Assembly (NCBI GenBank): GCA_030847615.1
Contig: JAUMIR010000004.1
Span: forward strand, 277,473,501-277,537,500
DNA: 64,000 nt
Reading direction: 5' to 3'
Source: Gambelia wislizenii
Lineage: Eukaryota; Chordata; Lepidosauria; Squamata; Crotaphytidae
Shown here: positions 9,600 to 22,431 of the stretch, one piece after another
Layout of the letters: each line of letters opens with the position of its first letter
How positions within the stretch are numbered: position 1 is the stretch's first letter
Position numbers and translations under genes: made by a program
Notes under the pieces: model-generated
Told to the model about the DNA's origin: nothing
Seen by the model: the letters and a program-made list of their open reading frames with translations, nothing else
Databases searched by the model: none

Positions 9600-11875
9600 T
9601 AAATATGCATCAAAATACAATAATAACCAAGTCATGAACAAATGCACACATAAATAATCAATTCATAAATCAAATTGGACAATGAAAATGACAACAATGA
9701 TAACAGGCTTCAAAAATGCATAGTAGAAATCTTGTTCATAGATACTTTGGCTGGTATATCTTCATTTGTAGAGATGAAACTACAGCAGAAAGCTTTGCAG
9801 AAGTAATACTCCATTCATAGGCACTATGCAGAAATGAATCCACAGGTAACCCCAGCAGAAGGGCAAAGACAGGACACCAGTAATCAGCAGCAGTATGGAA
9901 GAACCCAGGAATTATTCTTTCTGTTTCACCTGATAAAGCTTCCTCAACTGAATTACATGATACTGTGAAGGTGTAATACAAATTCCAAACAGCCTATGCC
10001 TTCCTTTTGTGGATTTCTCCAAACCAAAGTATCAAGGCTAATGTGTTTTGTTATCATTTAATTTTATATCCTACCATTCCTTTGTTGTATCCCTAGTGTC
10101 TACTTCTTGAATGTAAGGCACTTGTTAAAGTAACCTTATCTTTCATCATTTGTAACTGACTAAAGCTTGGAACAGTAACTTTTGTGGACAATTTGTAGCC
10201 ATAGTCTGGGAGATTCTGAAAGTGTGCAGTAAAAAAAAAAAATCTAAGCTCTAGAAGGATCACACATATACACTGTGAATATTAAGAAAACAAAATAACT
10301 GGAATGATTGGTTTTGCTCCCTAATTCTGATAAAATCAAGTGCTGTTAATTTTCCACCTGGTAGCAGCCATGTTTTAAAATACAGTCGATGTCTGTCTGG
10401 AGAAGTCCAAGACAGCTAGTTTGGCTGGAGATTAAAAATCTCCTCGCATCTTTGTAGCTGACTGAGCTGTCCTTCCAATTCAGGGTTGAGGTCATTGGCG
10501 ATGTAATCTGAGAAAGGGAGCATCTGTTTGAAAAAAATACCTGGCCTGTGGATGTATTTGGGAACACTCTCTCTGTTGCTGCCAATCTCTTGACCTTCAC
10601 AGGCATGAATGCAGACCAAATCCAGGAAACACACAGGTATTTTTTTTCTTAAATCTCCATTCAGCTTTGAGTTCTGCCAAATGGGATGCAGGCCAAGAAG
10701 AGACAAAAGGAAGAGCAGGTCATATGTAGTTCAAACATGTAAGGACAACTGGCGGGGGGGCAATGGAGAGGAAGACAACAACATCTTTTCCTTTGAATTT
10801 TAGCAGAGGTGAAATGCTGTGCTTTCATATCTCTGCTCCATGTCTATAAATAAATTGATTTTCCTACCATGTATGGCCAGGGCCACTATTTTCCAATGTC
10901 ACTGAATTGACAAGGCATGGATTATTTAAATGGCCATGCTAAAAATATCTTTAGAGGACCACTTTTGCTGTATGTGGCCATTCAGCCAGAGATTCTGCCT
11001 ATGCTGGTTAATATGCAGCTTCACCTACCTGGGGAGACATTGCCCCTTCACAGAAGACAATGGCGACCCCATCCCAAGAGACCACCATGCTCCAGAGAGA
11101 CCTCTTCACATGGTCTACCTGCTTCAGTTTGCCTAAACAACATTGGTAGCCATATGTGAAGCGGCAGGAAAACAGATGCTGTTTTTCCATTTGTGAAATC
11201 AAGGTCTTGGAAACCAGTCAGATTTCCAATATATGAAAGGCATATCTAATCAACCCACACAGAGACAGTGCACACTTTCCCCCCTCAGAAATATTTGACA
11301 ACACTTCCTACAAGTAGTGCATTAAACAGTATACTAAATCAGAGTATATGTAGAGGTGGTTGGTGCCTGCCTCCATCCCTAAATTCTTTTTTTTTTTTAA
11401 CAATGGCAAATGGCACACTTTATTTTCATAAACAAAGTGTGTATGCAGCCTGGTTTCTGATTGCCAAAATGGCTTCAGGGCAATAATCTCTTACAAGTGC
11501 TGTAGATTTAATGAAAACAACTTGATTGTTAGATGATAGCCAATCCTGTTAAATTTCTCCTAGTCCCTTGGCACAATGTCTTGATTTAAAATAAATAAAT
11601 AAATGGAGAGACCCATAATTAGAGAAAGGAAATGTACACTTTTCCGTGATCATAGCATCTATTATTCATATTTTAAAATACAATAATAGCTGAGATCCTG
11701 CATCAGGAGATGTAGCTATGGAGACTAAGTGACTTCTCTGTAGCTATTTCTCCCAATGCTACCCCTCCCATCTCCTCTTGAAGCTCATCCAGCTATAGGA
11801 AAAGAGCTGGACAGAGCCCTGATCATACCACCACTCTCCAGCCATATGGAAACATCCCTTTTTTGTGGTGGGGGT
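9600..11875. other. No recognised element
   Basis: Lies where the gypsy gag and 5' LTR would be expected but shows neither. A minus-strand frame at 10416-10706 is the longest; I found no motif in it. 11580-11610 has an AAAT run. Confidence 0.4.
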
Positions 11876-11879
11876 TGCA

Positions 11880-12800
11880 CTGTGTCATACATCACCCTCT
11901 GGAGTCAGAATATTCAGAGGAAGAGGAGAAGGCAGGTTGCCAGGAATCTACAGCTTCTGACACTGGTGGTCTCTCTGAGACAGAGGATCTGGAGGCTGAG
12001 GCAAAGAGGAGTCCTGCTTCCTAGCAGGTGGTTCCAGACACTGAATACCCATTGTCATCATTTCTTGAATGATGAAGAGAGAAAAAGAGATTGTGTCATT
12101 CCCAGCAGTTGTTACGTAAGAGACACTAGCCTGATTAGGCACCTGGTGCCTTGAAATAGCTGCCCATAAATCTCTCAGCCACTCCCTGGCAGCGTTGTGG
12201 CTTTCTGCCCTCTTTCTTGATGATCAGCAGTACTTTTGCTGTTTGTGTTTTCAAACCTTGGACTGGTTACAATTTACAACTCTTTTGTATTTCTTGCTGC
12301 TTTGTTTATGTGTACTACTGACTTGCTGAATGACTTCTGGACCAGATGACAGTCATTCTATTAGGTTTTTTTGGGGTTTTTTTCCAGGCTGTGAGGCTGT
12401 GTTCTAGAAGAGTTTATTCCTGAAATTTCACCTGCATCTGTGGCTGACATCTTCAGATAATGGTGGCAGTGTGTGTGTGTGTGTGGGGGGGGGTTTATAT
12501 ACTGTGAGTCCCTATTGAAGAAGACTCACAATATATAACCCCCCTACACCCACACTGCCACCGTTCTCTGAAAATGCCAGCCACAGATGCAGGCAAAATG
12601 TCAGAAATAAACTCTTCTAGAACACGGCCTCACAGCCCAGAAAAAAACAACAAAAAACTATGGATGCCAGCTGTGAAAGCCTTCAACATCACAGTCACTC
12701 TATTGCTTCGCCCTTCATTGTGCTGGATTCCCTGTGACTAACCTGGACTGAATTAACTCCTCAACAACTCTTACACTCCAATCACCTGGTCAGGTCTATG
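11880..12800 (+). repeat. Second gypsy LTR-like copy, split
   Basis: The plus strand here matches the minus strand of 4890-5490 over about 560 bases, beginning near the shared CTCTGGAGTCAGAA-type text and ending after ACTCCAA(T/C)CACCTGG. It lies in inverted orientation to the gypsy body, so it is not its mate LTR but a separate, probably solo, LTR. It is interrupted by the element at 12363-12693. Confidence 0.65.
12363..12693. mobile_element. Palindromic non-autonomous element in the LTR
   Basis: The two halves form an inverted repeat with arms of about 120-130 bases: GTTCTAGAAGAGTTTATT and GCATCTGTGGCTG recur inverted near 12575-12625. The centre holds a GT run and TTTATATACTGTGAG. Flanks GTCATTCTATT (12352-12362) and GTCACTCTATT (12694-12704) look like an 11-bp target duplication with one mismatch. 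The LTR resumes exactly after it. The superfamily is not identified. Confidence 0.65.
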
Positions 12801-13261
12801 CATTGCTACACCTTCAGCCACTACAGTGGCATGTGCAGCCTGGCCCAAAAGCAAGTCAAGCTAATATCTTTCTTCTTAAACTAAGGGACCCAGCAACTTG
12901 ATGTACTTATCTTGGCAAGAAAAACTTGCTTCCATTCACTTACTGGATTGTTTAATCTAGATTGGCAAATTATTTTCCAGTATCATAATATTTAACTATA
13001 ATTTCCTTTTCAGCATCTCACTAATTGGATAAATGTTGGTTTCATGAAGTATACATAGTTTATTTATAGAAGGTACTTGCTGGGATTGTTCTTTTTATTA
13101 TCTAATGTCACAGTGCAGAGTTAAGGCTACTAAATGGAAGCCAGTGTGATGAGTGAGAACCTTATTGACTGTTCTGATTGACTATTAAAGTCTCTGCAGA
13201 AAAAGCTGGGAAAATAATACTTTATTAGCAAACTGCTGTGCCCACAATAATCTATAAAATT

Positions 13262-13390
13262 GGGGTAGGAAACCTGTGGCCTTCCAGACATTGTTGAACT
13301 ACCCCATTATCTATTGATTTTGCTCCTGTGTCTGATGGGAGTTGGAGTCCAAAAACAACCTGTGGGCCACAAGTTCATCATACCTGATGT
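13262..13390. mobile_element. Short palindromic hAT-like MITE
   Basis: Ends GGGTAGGAAACCTGTGGCC and, inverted, AGGTATGATGAACTTGTGGCC pair; the middle contains GATGGGAGTTGGAGTCC. Related decayed pieces occur near 43420-43520, 47140-47215 and 57535-57625. No target duplication identified. Confidence 0.5.
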
Positions 13391-14064
13391 ACAAATCCCA
13401 CAGTGCTCTATACATGTGAGAGATAATTTGAGAGGTATATGATTTGTCCAATGTGGCTTGGAATGGAAGGTAGATGGGGGTAGTACTAAATAGAGAAGAA
13501 AAGTCCATCATAATGAAGTCTAGAATGTGCCAGCTTCTTGGGTTCTACAGATTATCAGTCCATATTTTAAAGGAGCTATCTAAGGTGCCAGACCATAACC
13601 CCCAAATAGATTCAGCACTTTGGATAGATCCTTTAAAGTTCTGATTAAAACCCAAACCAGATTCACCACCTTGCTAACATCAGAGCTACCAGATACCAGT
13701 TCCCCAACCCCACAGGTGTGATAGCAACAGAAGACTTTGTCTTGATTGAGTTATGGCTGAGGAATATGCTCTGTTGAGCCTATCGTTCACTGTGAATGAA
13801 GAGATGGGTCTAAAGTCTTGATCAGTTTTTCATATTTATTTTAGTACGAGCCCACGGACAATTAACTAGCAGAAATTGTATACTGTATAGGATTGTGGCC
13901 CTCATCTGGAACTCAAACACAGTATGGCCAGAATTCTGTTGGTTAGTCCAAACTAGGGTAGACCCATAAACTCAATCATCAAATGGTGATTGAAGACATA
14001 GGCATATCCAATTTACCCAAAGGGTTTATTCTAAGTAAGGACTAACAACAGGCTCTAGTTAGAT

Positions 14065-14297
14065 GTTGGTGTGTGCTTTCAAGACATTTCTGACTTATGG
14101 TGACCCTAAGGTTAACTTATCATGAGGCTTTCTTGGCAAGATTTGTTCAGAGGGGAGTTTGCCACAGCCTTCCTCTGAGGCTGACAGCATGTGACTTGCC
14201 CAAGGTCACCCAGTGGGTTTCCACTGCTTGTAGGAAATTTAACCCTGGTCTCCAGAGTCCTAGTCCAACACCTAAACTATTACATTACACTGGCTCT
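14065..14297 (-). repeat. tRNA-derived SINE, second type
   Basis: On the minus strand it starts GAGAGCCAGTGTAATGTAAT, with GTTGGACTAGGACTCTGGAG and a degraded B box GGTTAAATTTCC. It continues to GGTGACCTTGGGCAAG and ends in a tail whose plus-strand form is CTGACTTATGGTGACCCTAA. A GATA simple repeat abuts the head. Confidence 0.85.
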
Positions 14298-14324
14298 CAA
14301 TAGATAGATAGATAGATAGATAGA
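14298..14324. repeat. GATA simple repeat
   Basis: About six TAGA units at the head end of the tRNA-SINE. Confidence 0.9.
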
Positions 14325-14359
14325 ATGTAAGATAAGAGCTGCATAAAAGATACGCAGTA

Positions 14360-14610
14360 CAGTAGGACCCCCATATCCACTGATTCATTATCCACTGATT
14401 CAATTATCAACAGGACACAAAACAGCACACCTACCATAGTGTCTTCCTAGAAAAGGTGTCCTCTCTAGCCATTTTCTAGGTCCTCCAAGGCAACTCTATA
14501 GTATTTTAAACCAGAAGTCCCATTATTTTCAATGGTGTTCACTATTATCCACAGTTTTTGGTATCCATGCCACCCCCAAACCAATCCCCAGAGGATACGG
14601 GGTTCTACTG
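14360..14610. mobile_element. Tigger-like MITE
   Basis: Ends CAGTAGGACCCCCATATCC and, inverted, CAGTAGAACCCCGTATCC, flanked by TA (14358-14359 and 14611-14612). Interior text TCTTCCTAGAAAAGGTGTCC and GGCAACTCTATAGTATTTTA recurs at 24903-25160. TA duplication and end sequence fit the Tc1/mariner (Tigger/pogo) group. Confidence 0.82.
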
Positions 14611-15367
14611 TAAACATAAGCAAACTGTTGCTTTGTCTTGCCATTAGGCTGTTTATGTATTGCCAAAAAGAGGAAATGCATCACCAACAGAAGCCCAAAG
14701 ATAACAGAGATTTATATTTATTTTCATATGCTGATTTATAGGTATACATCCCACAACAACCACAAATTTAGAGATAAATATGACAATTTCAATAGAAATA
14801 CAATAAATATAACCATAGTGGGGAAGGCTATGACTATGTGTCATGTACTTGCCTTCCCAGGTGCAATGACCAGCAGTTTCAGTTTAACAGAAAACTTTTT
14901 TGGCATCATAATCCAGAAAGCATATTGTACAACGTTGTTGCTCAGAATGGAAACTCAGAAGACAGAGAGTGTACTAAAAGCATTTGCAATCTCTGAAATC
15001 TGGCAGGCTATGAAGCTATTGGCTATCCATCATCCCCTGACTCCTTTCCCCCATAAAATCGTCCAGCCCCCTTTTTTCAAGCTCTGAGCCGCAGCTGCAA
15101 CTTATCTCACAATATTACAGTGACCATTACACTCCCTTTTCCCTACGTTTGCTACACAGCCCTAGTTAGCAGCACAGAGAAATGAAAACATATTTAACAG
15201 CAAGGTTACAAGAAACACTGAAATTGGCAGGAAGAGGTCATGTCTGGGACTGATCCTGACACTATGCCACTACAAAGTCTGCTGTCTAGCGGTACTGTCA
15301 ATGAGTGGGCAATTTCAAAGCCCTATTCTTCCTCCTTAGGGTTCTTTTAAAACAGTCGTAGACTACA

Positions 15368-15690
15368 TTGCTGTTGTCGTTACATGCTACCAAGTGAGCT
15401 TCCACTTATGGTAACCCTACAAATTAGAGGTCTCCATGAGCCCCAGTCATCAACAGACCTGCTTCCATACTGAGTCAAACTATCTGTAATGTAATCTTCC
15501 TCTTTTTCTGCTACCTTTAGCTTTCCCAGCATTTTTGTCTTTTCCATTGAGTCATGCTTTCTCATTACGTGTCCTAAGTACACATAATGAGTAGCTTCAG
15601 ACCCAGCCTTGGACCAGATACAACTTTTCAAACAGAGGACACATCCAGAGAAAGAACTCAAGTTGCCAGGTCTCCAGACACTGGCTGAGG
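15368..15690 (-). repeat. BovB-type RTE LINE 3' end
   Basis: The minus-strand frame 15380-15661 reads YLGHVMRKHDSMEKTKMLGK, then WGSWRPLICRVTISG, the C-terminal part of BovB pol (HIMRR.DSLEK..MLGK in better copies). It is short and interrupted, and ends near TTGCTGTTGTCGTTACATG. Confidence 0.82.
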
Positions 15691-15734
15691 TCTTAGAGAA
15701 TTAGTGTTCTTCTCCATATTTCTAGATGAGGAGA

Positions 15735-15845
15735 CAAAAACTAGCTGCTCACACACTGCATACATAATGCAGTTTGACACCACTTTAACTATCATGGCTT
15801 CATCCTATGGAATCCTGTGATTTGTATTTTGTGTATTATTTCTGC
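15735..15845. mobile_element. Half copy of the 222-bp MITE
   Basis: Only the left half is seen: ATAATGCAGTTTGACACCAC, CTTTAACTATCATGG, CTATGGAATCCTGTGATTTG. The second arm is missing or too decayed to see. Confidence 0.6.
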
Positions 15846-16009
15846 AGTTTGTCAGTAACCTAGGACAAGTAGCACTGAAGTGGGAGAAGGTTTGATGCTT
15901 GGATGTGAAGTGGCTTGAAAGTTTGGGTACCTATCTCCACCCACCCCCAGCTGGCTCTAGGGCAGCCTGGCTTGGTACAAATACAGCTAACTGAATAATT
16001 ATAACTCTA

Positions 16010-16082
16010 GAATTTTATTTATTTATTTATTTATTTATTTATTGGATTTATATCCTGCCTTTCTCCCAAAGTGGGATTATAG
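16010..16082 (-). repeat. L2-like 3' tail with TTTA repeat
   Basis: A TTTA run (16011-16043) followed by TTGGATTTATATCCTGCCTT, an inverted L2-type tail end. Confidence 0.6.
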
Positions 16083-16179
16083 TGATGGTAAATTCTGCAT
16101 TGCACAGGAGATATGATGCAATGAGTTCTTTGAGCTGTGTGTTTATGTGTTTATGGCCTAGGGTAAATGAATTGACTGA

Positions 16180-16960
16180 TTTAAAAAAAAGAAGGTAAGA
16201 CCGCTCATATTACAGTGCTTTGAAAGTCACTTATGACCACATAACCATCTTTCATTTGTGTTTCAGAGTGAACTGTTTATCCAAAAGGTTTGTATATATA
16301 TTTTTTAAAAAAAACACATTTTAACACTGTAAAATATGGCAACATTTGTATTTTTATTTTTTGATGGCGGAGCTAATGTATTTTAGTGTTGTCTCCTGTT
16401 GAGGGTCATTGGTTAATTAAAAGTCTGATGTATGTATACAGCTGATACCTCTTACCCTAATGAAGAACATTAATTCTAGAACATGTGTGGCTACAGTCAC
16501 GTTGCTACAAATTACTACAGTCTTTCCTTTATCTGCTTCCAAGAAAGTCTCCCCTGGTTAGTTAGAAAGCAAAAGAAAAAAGAAAGAGGGGAAAATTATG
16601 AGGCCTTAGTTCTAAGCAGCATAAATTACATGTATCAATCAAAGGAGGCTTAAATTAAAATACACATTTGGCAAACTGATATGAATATGTTGATCTCATC
16701 TCTGAATCAAAATGATTTAATGCCAAGACTGACCCCCTACTGATCAACATGAAGGTCACTAGAAACTGATTGATTCTCATTGAGAAATGTTGTTCTCTGT
16801 GTTAAAGGTGCAGTTTTATAATGTGTCGCTAACCAATAAGTCTAATGTTTGGCAGACTGATTTATTTTTACAAAGGAAAATGGAACTCGTTGCTTTATTT
16901 ATGTAATGCAAAACAGATAGCTAAATTAAAAAGTGGGGTGGGGGAGAGAGAGAAGAACCC
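16180..16960. other. Repeat-free AT-rich stretch, possible conserved non-coding DNA
   Basis: About 780 bases without transposon ends, tails or long palindromes, between repeat-rich flanks. It has several TAAT/ATTA and CAAT-type words. Conservation is a guess from appearance only. Confidence 0.2.
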
Positions 16961-17668
16961 ATACACATGAACATGGTTTATGGTTCCATGCTGAAGACTT
17001 TCCCATGTGTTCATAATATTTTCCAATCCAGAAAACTACTATTTGATAAATAGAATGTTACACCTTTCAGGTATAGAAGGGCTGTAAATCAGTCTCCCCT
17101 TATCATCCCCTACATGCTTTCTGGAGATGTGGATAACTAGTTGAGTATCATACATTACAAGACACACCTTCCCAGTCTTGGTGTAATCCTAAACTATGTC
17201 AGCAGGTCTCCAGCAGGCAGATACACAAGACCACAATATTGAAAACAGACTTGCACCTTTCTGAATAACTATTAGTTATTCCTTTAGCCAAAACCATTGT
17301 GTCTTTTTCTCATTCTGAAAACATTGTTATAGTTTATTTTTTAAAATTTTCATTTTCTTTTAAAGCCATTTCTCTAGATGATAGGCAATGATCTGTTATG
17401 TTTGTCTTATTTATTATGTTTGTATGTCTCCCTAAAGTATGTACAGAAGCTTAGCTGCTCTGATTTTTGTTGATTTTTTTCCCTTTACTGATAAATACAA
17501 AGTATTTATTGTTACTTTCCTGGTTTTCTTTGATCTGCTGTTTGATTACAGTTTACCAAAAAAATGTGGGAAAAAGTAAAACTGACAGATTGGTTCATCC
17601 ATAGGAAGGAGTGAGAATTTTGTTTCTGTTCCTATTTTATTAAAATTTACTCTAATTCATAAAACTTA

Positions 17669-17889
17669 GGGTGCATCTACACTGTAGAAATAATTCAGTT
17701 TGACACCACTTTAAGTGCTACAGCTCCATCCTACAGAATCCTAGTATTTGTCATTTTACAAGGTCTTTAGCCTTCTCTGCCAAAGAGGACTGGTGCCTCA
17801 CAAAACTACAAATCCCAGGATTCTGTAGGATGGAGTTATGGCAGCTAAAGTGATGTCAAACTGCATTATTTCTATAGCATAATGCACTC
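17669..17889. mobile_element. Palindromic 222-bp MITE
   Basis: Left end GGGTGCATCTACACTGTAG and inverted right end GAGTGCATTATGCTATAG. The arms pair through AGTTTGACACCACTTTAAG and ACTACAAATCCCAGGATTCT. Flanks TTA and TCA suggest a 3-bp target duplication with one change. No open frame. Confidence 0.82.
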
Positions 17890-17899
17890 TCAGACATGG

Positions 17900-20800
17900 G
17901 GAGGGGGAGAGAGAAAGCAAACAAATTTGACCCCCCCCCGTTGTGATGCAATTTCAGCCAAGCCCACCAGGGAGCATCATGGCTAAGAAAGGATTTGAAC
18001 CTCGAAGTCTTGCCTTAGTCAGAATTCACACTCTGGCCCCTATATCACACAGACTGTGCAACTAAAAATGTTCAAACAGACTGAAATCCTGCAGCACATG
18101 TGTAACATGGGGGAGAAAAGGTGGATGCTAAGGACAGGGTTTCTGTTGTCACAGTTGTCAGAAACCAGATTTTCAGGAGCAGCCGTTTTCATGATTCTTG
18201 CATGCCAAGCTGCACCTGTCTCAATCTCCTTTTCCATGAAAGCTTAGAAGTAGTGGCTGAGATCCTACAACAGGTTTGTGTAGTGCCAATCTTCATATGT
18301 GGAGTTACATGTAGGATGTGATATGCAAATTTTTGTTGAACAGCAAAATTGAATAATTGAATGTGCCAGTGAATGCATGAGTGAATGAGCAGCCAAAGGC
18401 CCAAGGGGGTGCACAACCAAATGCACAACCAAAAGAGTACTACAGTCAATTTCAGCAGGGGCAGGCAGATATATATCAGCTGAGAATGCAGAACTATTTG
18501 CGTAAAGGCACCACATGTGCAACTCTGCTGCTGTGACCTTGAACTAAATGTGGATAATGTGTATTTGACAAAAATGTCCAACTGCATAGGGGATCTTACA
18601 AATAAGACATCAACAGGATCAACCACTCTACAGAGGAACTTATGTATGTATAAGACACCAATACGAGAGTTAATAGGAGTATAGTTACAGGTAATAAGGT
18701 GTGTGTAATATGTTACATGTAATGTTTTCCTTTTTTTGTTTGTAATAAAAGTGTAATGAAGTTACATTACAAAGGTAAGATATGAGAAAAAATAAATTCC
18801 TTTTATTGATGTAACAAGTAACACCATCAAAGTTACTTTTAACAGGACTTTTAAATGGATTTTGACAGGAGGTTTTTCAAGCTTTATGCTGTTCTTTTAT
18901 GAAACCCCCCCCCCCCGGAAATATAATGAAAAGCATCTCAAAAATAGAGAGCAATGCAATGGGCAAAACAAAACTTACTTTTCCAACAGCACAATGACTA
19001 ACAGCAATGAATTAGTTTTTAAAATCTCATTATGCATAATGGCGATTTAAATTAAAAAAGAACTCTTTCAGTTTTCTCCTTCTGCAAGACTGTCAGAGGG
19101 GCAAAATCCTTGCCCCACTTTTCATTTGGTTATCTACACTTTTATTAATGACTGGAGTTCTGCAATCCTTGAGAAAATCCAAAGTCAGATGTGAACCTGT
19201 TTTCATGCCATCTGCATTCTCCTAAACGAGCCTGCCCAGGCTTTGAAATCGTTGGGGGATGCCCTTCTCTTGATCTCACCATCCTCAGAACCACAACTAG
19301 TAAGAGAATGAGAGAGGGATTTCTCTGTAACTGCTTCCAGATTTTGGCACTCCCTGCATAGAGAGGTGAGTCTAGCCTCCCCTCTGTTCTTCTCCCGTCA
19401 GCAAGCAAATATATATATATTTTTAAAAAAACAGTCTGTTTTTTGGCAAATGAACAGTTGCTGTGAAAAGGGCTTCTTACCGTATGAGTGCTTTACTTCC
19501 CCTCCCCCGTTGAAGTGTTTTGAATCTTGCCATCAATGGTTTAAAACTATGCTTTCTATCTAATTGTGTTTTAATATTGGAATTTGTTTGTTGGAATTGT
19601 ATATTTATCCAGTCTATTTGTGAGCCACCTTGAGTCCAATGAGAGGGGGAGGAGAAAGATAATATAAATCCATTGAATGAATATATAAATATATAAACTC
19701 AAAAAACTCTGTGTGTGCAGTCAAGTAGTATTTTCTTTTGAACTAGGTCAAGTAGTTCTTTCTGTTCATTTCTGTTTTCTTTAGAACAAGATGCGCCTTT
19801 GGAAAGTCATGAAAAGACCCATTGATTCAGGGCTACCCGTGTAGCTTCAGAACTGCAAATTACAGTCAGTGGCCAACACAGACTTTGGTGCTCACATGCA
19901 TGCACACACAGAGAATTCTAATGTCCTTCAGCAGATCTAACTCTGTGCTGGGTGGCAACACAAGCTGCTCTGGCAAAAAGAAAGGTGGGGAGAAACAACT
20001 CATGAACGTTGACAGAAGAATTATCTTTCATCCCTCCAAGCCTATTCATTGCAGTGGGCAGCAGAGAATGTACCCTGCTGTGTCCGCTGCAATGAGTTTG
20101 GTCAAAAATATCTGGGCACAGATGGTAGGTAGGAAGGCACACTTTGTCACTTGTAAAGGAAAATGATTGTGCATGTGAAAATGTCTGCTCATGTTTTAAA
20201 CTAAAACTACTTTTAAAGAAAGAATGTGATGTAAATATTTAATTTCAGTATCTGTTGCAGTTCCTTTACTTGAATGTTCTTAAGTGACTTGTAAAACGTT
20301 CCAAAAACAAAAGAGCTGTTCCTATAAATTGCTGACGTGGACAGAGCAAGCATAAGAGCAAATGTGGCAGCAGGATGACCGGACATGGAATCATGGAAAA
20401 GGATAGATCAAAATCACTCAACGGCAACACTTTCCATTTGAACCTGTCAATCTTTGTTACACTTCAGGTGGATATAGCAGTTACCCAAATAGGACAAACA
20501 TTGAGGAACTTTCCGTTTTGGTCATGCTCTGTGATGTATAACTACATCAAATGTGCAAACACACAACTTTTCTTTCCAAAATTTAGGAATGATATGGGTA
20601 TTTGTCAATGTCAGTTTGATTTGAGATGGAATTTTCACTAGTATTTCTCTTGCCCACTGAGAAATTTTACACAAACTGGGCAGATGGAATAGTTGAAGAA
20701 GATACATTCCTGGGAGAAATGATTAGACAACCTTTCTGGAAACAACTGTGCCTAATATGGCCATCCACCCAATCTGTTCCACAATATACTGGGTAATAAC

Positions 20801-21795
20801 CTGTCCCACAAACTGTCTCCACAATATAAGTGAAAGAAGATGGTTCTCTCAGTTCCATGGAACCAGTTCCTGTATTGTTCAGTAAAATATACCTTCCCTT
20901 TGAGACAGTAGTTATTGGTGCTCTCCCACCTGTGCACCAGGCCAGTGGCAGGTTTGCCTCACTCCTTAAGAGAGGACAAAGAAGACAGGTGCTGGGTTTC
21001 CTTTAGAAAACAGAAAGAAGGGTTAACCAATGGAAGCCATCCACAAGAGGAACTTTAAAAGATAACCCCTCTACCTCAGACAGGTAAAAATGGTTTCTTG
21101 CCCTATCCTGCCAGGTGTGGGCTACACATGCCACCTTACCATTTTTGAGGCCACCACTTTCCTAATGCCCACTGCTGTTGCCACTAGAAGTGCACCACCA
21201 AAATTAAGCACTACTGTTAAAAAAACAAACCCACCCTTCTTCGTTCCCTTCCCTTCTCCGGAACGGAAGGAGATACCTTGCTCAGTCAGTCTTTAAGGCT
21301 CTGAAGGCTTTCTCACACAACGCCACAGCATAAACAGTTATTGCTATTATGGCAGAGGCAAGAACTTAATTGATTGCTGCCAAATTTTAGCAGTGGGAGA
21401 ATAGCCCTTAAGAGGTCCAAGGTGGGTGAACTCATCATCACCAAAATATTGCCATTTGGCTTTAAGAGTACCTCCTGCCTTTTCACCTACTTCATGCCTA
21501 TCTAGAGTGGAGGTTGGTCTTTATTGCTAATGGGGCCATTTGCTTTTGTTGTTACTGGCATGGTAGGTGGGTGTAATAGGTGGGTGGACAGGGAGGAACT
21601 GAAGCTAAGTTTCCTTTGGTGAACACTTTGGTGAACACAGGGTAAAAGCCCCCTTTTTCCAACTGTCCCCCTGACATGGTGGCTGGTGGCAAGAGAGAGG
21701 GAAAACAAGCTATCATGATTATAATCCCATGGTTCTGGCAGTTCTAGGATCTTAACTAGTCATGGTGACACTGTCAGAACACCCCTGGATAAATA
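17900..21795. other. Mostly unclassified
   Basis: Apart from the LINE tail at 19590-19690 I recognise nothing. 18690-18860 has repeated GTAATGTTAC/AGTTACATTAC words. Poly-C at 18906-18917. No exon-like frame. Confidence 0.4.
19590..19690 (+). repeat. LINE (L2-like) 3' tail
   Basis: GAGCCACCTTGAGTCCAATG, then GAGAAAGATAATATAAATCC, the general form of L2-type 3' ends. No coding part remains. Confidence 0.55.
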
Positions 21796-21801
21796 GACAA
21801 G

Positions 21802-22431
21802 GGACTTTATCACACTGGCCTGTTGTCTTGCAGAAATCACATTGTTGAAGCATACCAGTTTGAGAACAATCACTATCACACTTCTCTGCAATCACACAAT
21901 TGTGCTCCTTTGGCAATCTATGGTCCTAAGCTCACTCTTCCACAACACCTTGCTAACCATGCCTTCCCACCCCTGTATGCCCTACCCAGTGCCATGTGTG
22001 CCTTTCTATTTTATTTTATTTTATTTTATTGCCACAATGGAGCAATTATGACAAAATGATACAATAAAAAATTAAAATAAATATAAATATAAAATAAAAG
22101 GAAAACAGAGTAAAACCAATCTCAGTCTGCATGGAAATAGTGAGGGGGAGAGGGAGGGGGAGAAGAGGAGAATCACACCCATTTAGGCCACATGACTGCT
22201 GGAATATTGGCAATGCAGAGGAAGGAACTTATCACACCAGGGCCAGTAATGGAAAAGTGTCACTAGTGGGATCCATTGATGGGTTTTCCCCAACAATGAA
22301 AAGGTGCTTTCCACCAATGATTGAAATGTGGAGCAGAAACACGAAAGACACAACATCATGTGAAAAGTACCAGCCAAAGATGCTATTATCTGACTGCAAT
22401 TACAATTTACCAGCCTTGTGTGATAAAATCC
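21802..22431. mobile_element. 630-bp inverted-repeat element
   Basis: Ends GGACTTTATCACACTGGCC and, inverted, GGATTTTATCACACAAGGC, flanked by AAG on both sides (21799-21801 and 22432-22434). An internal direct copy of the end, AACTTATCACACCAGGGCC, lies at about 22227-22246. It includes a TTTTA repeat (22005-22030). Size, ends and 3-bp duplication resemble the 620-bp family but the interior differs. Confidence 0.7.

Noticed and set aside
10416..10706. 96-codon minus-strand frame that looks protein-like
   Set aside because: No family recognised and both flanks are without splice evidence; left as unclassified.
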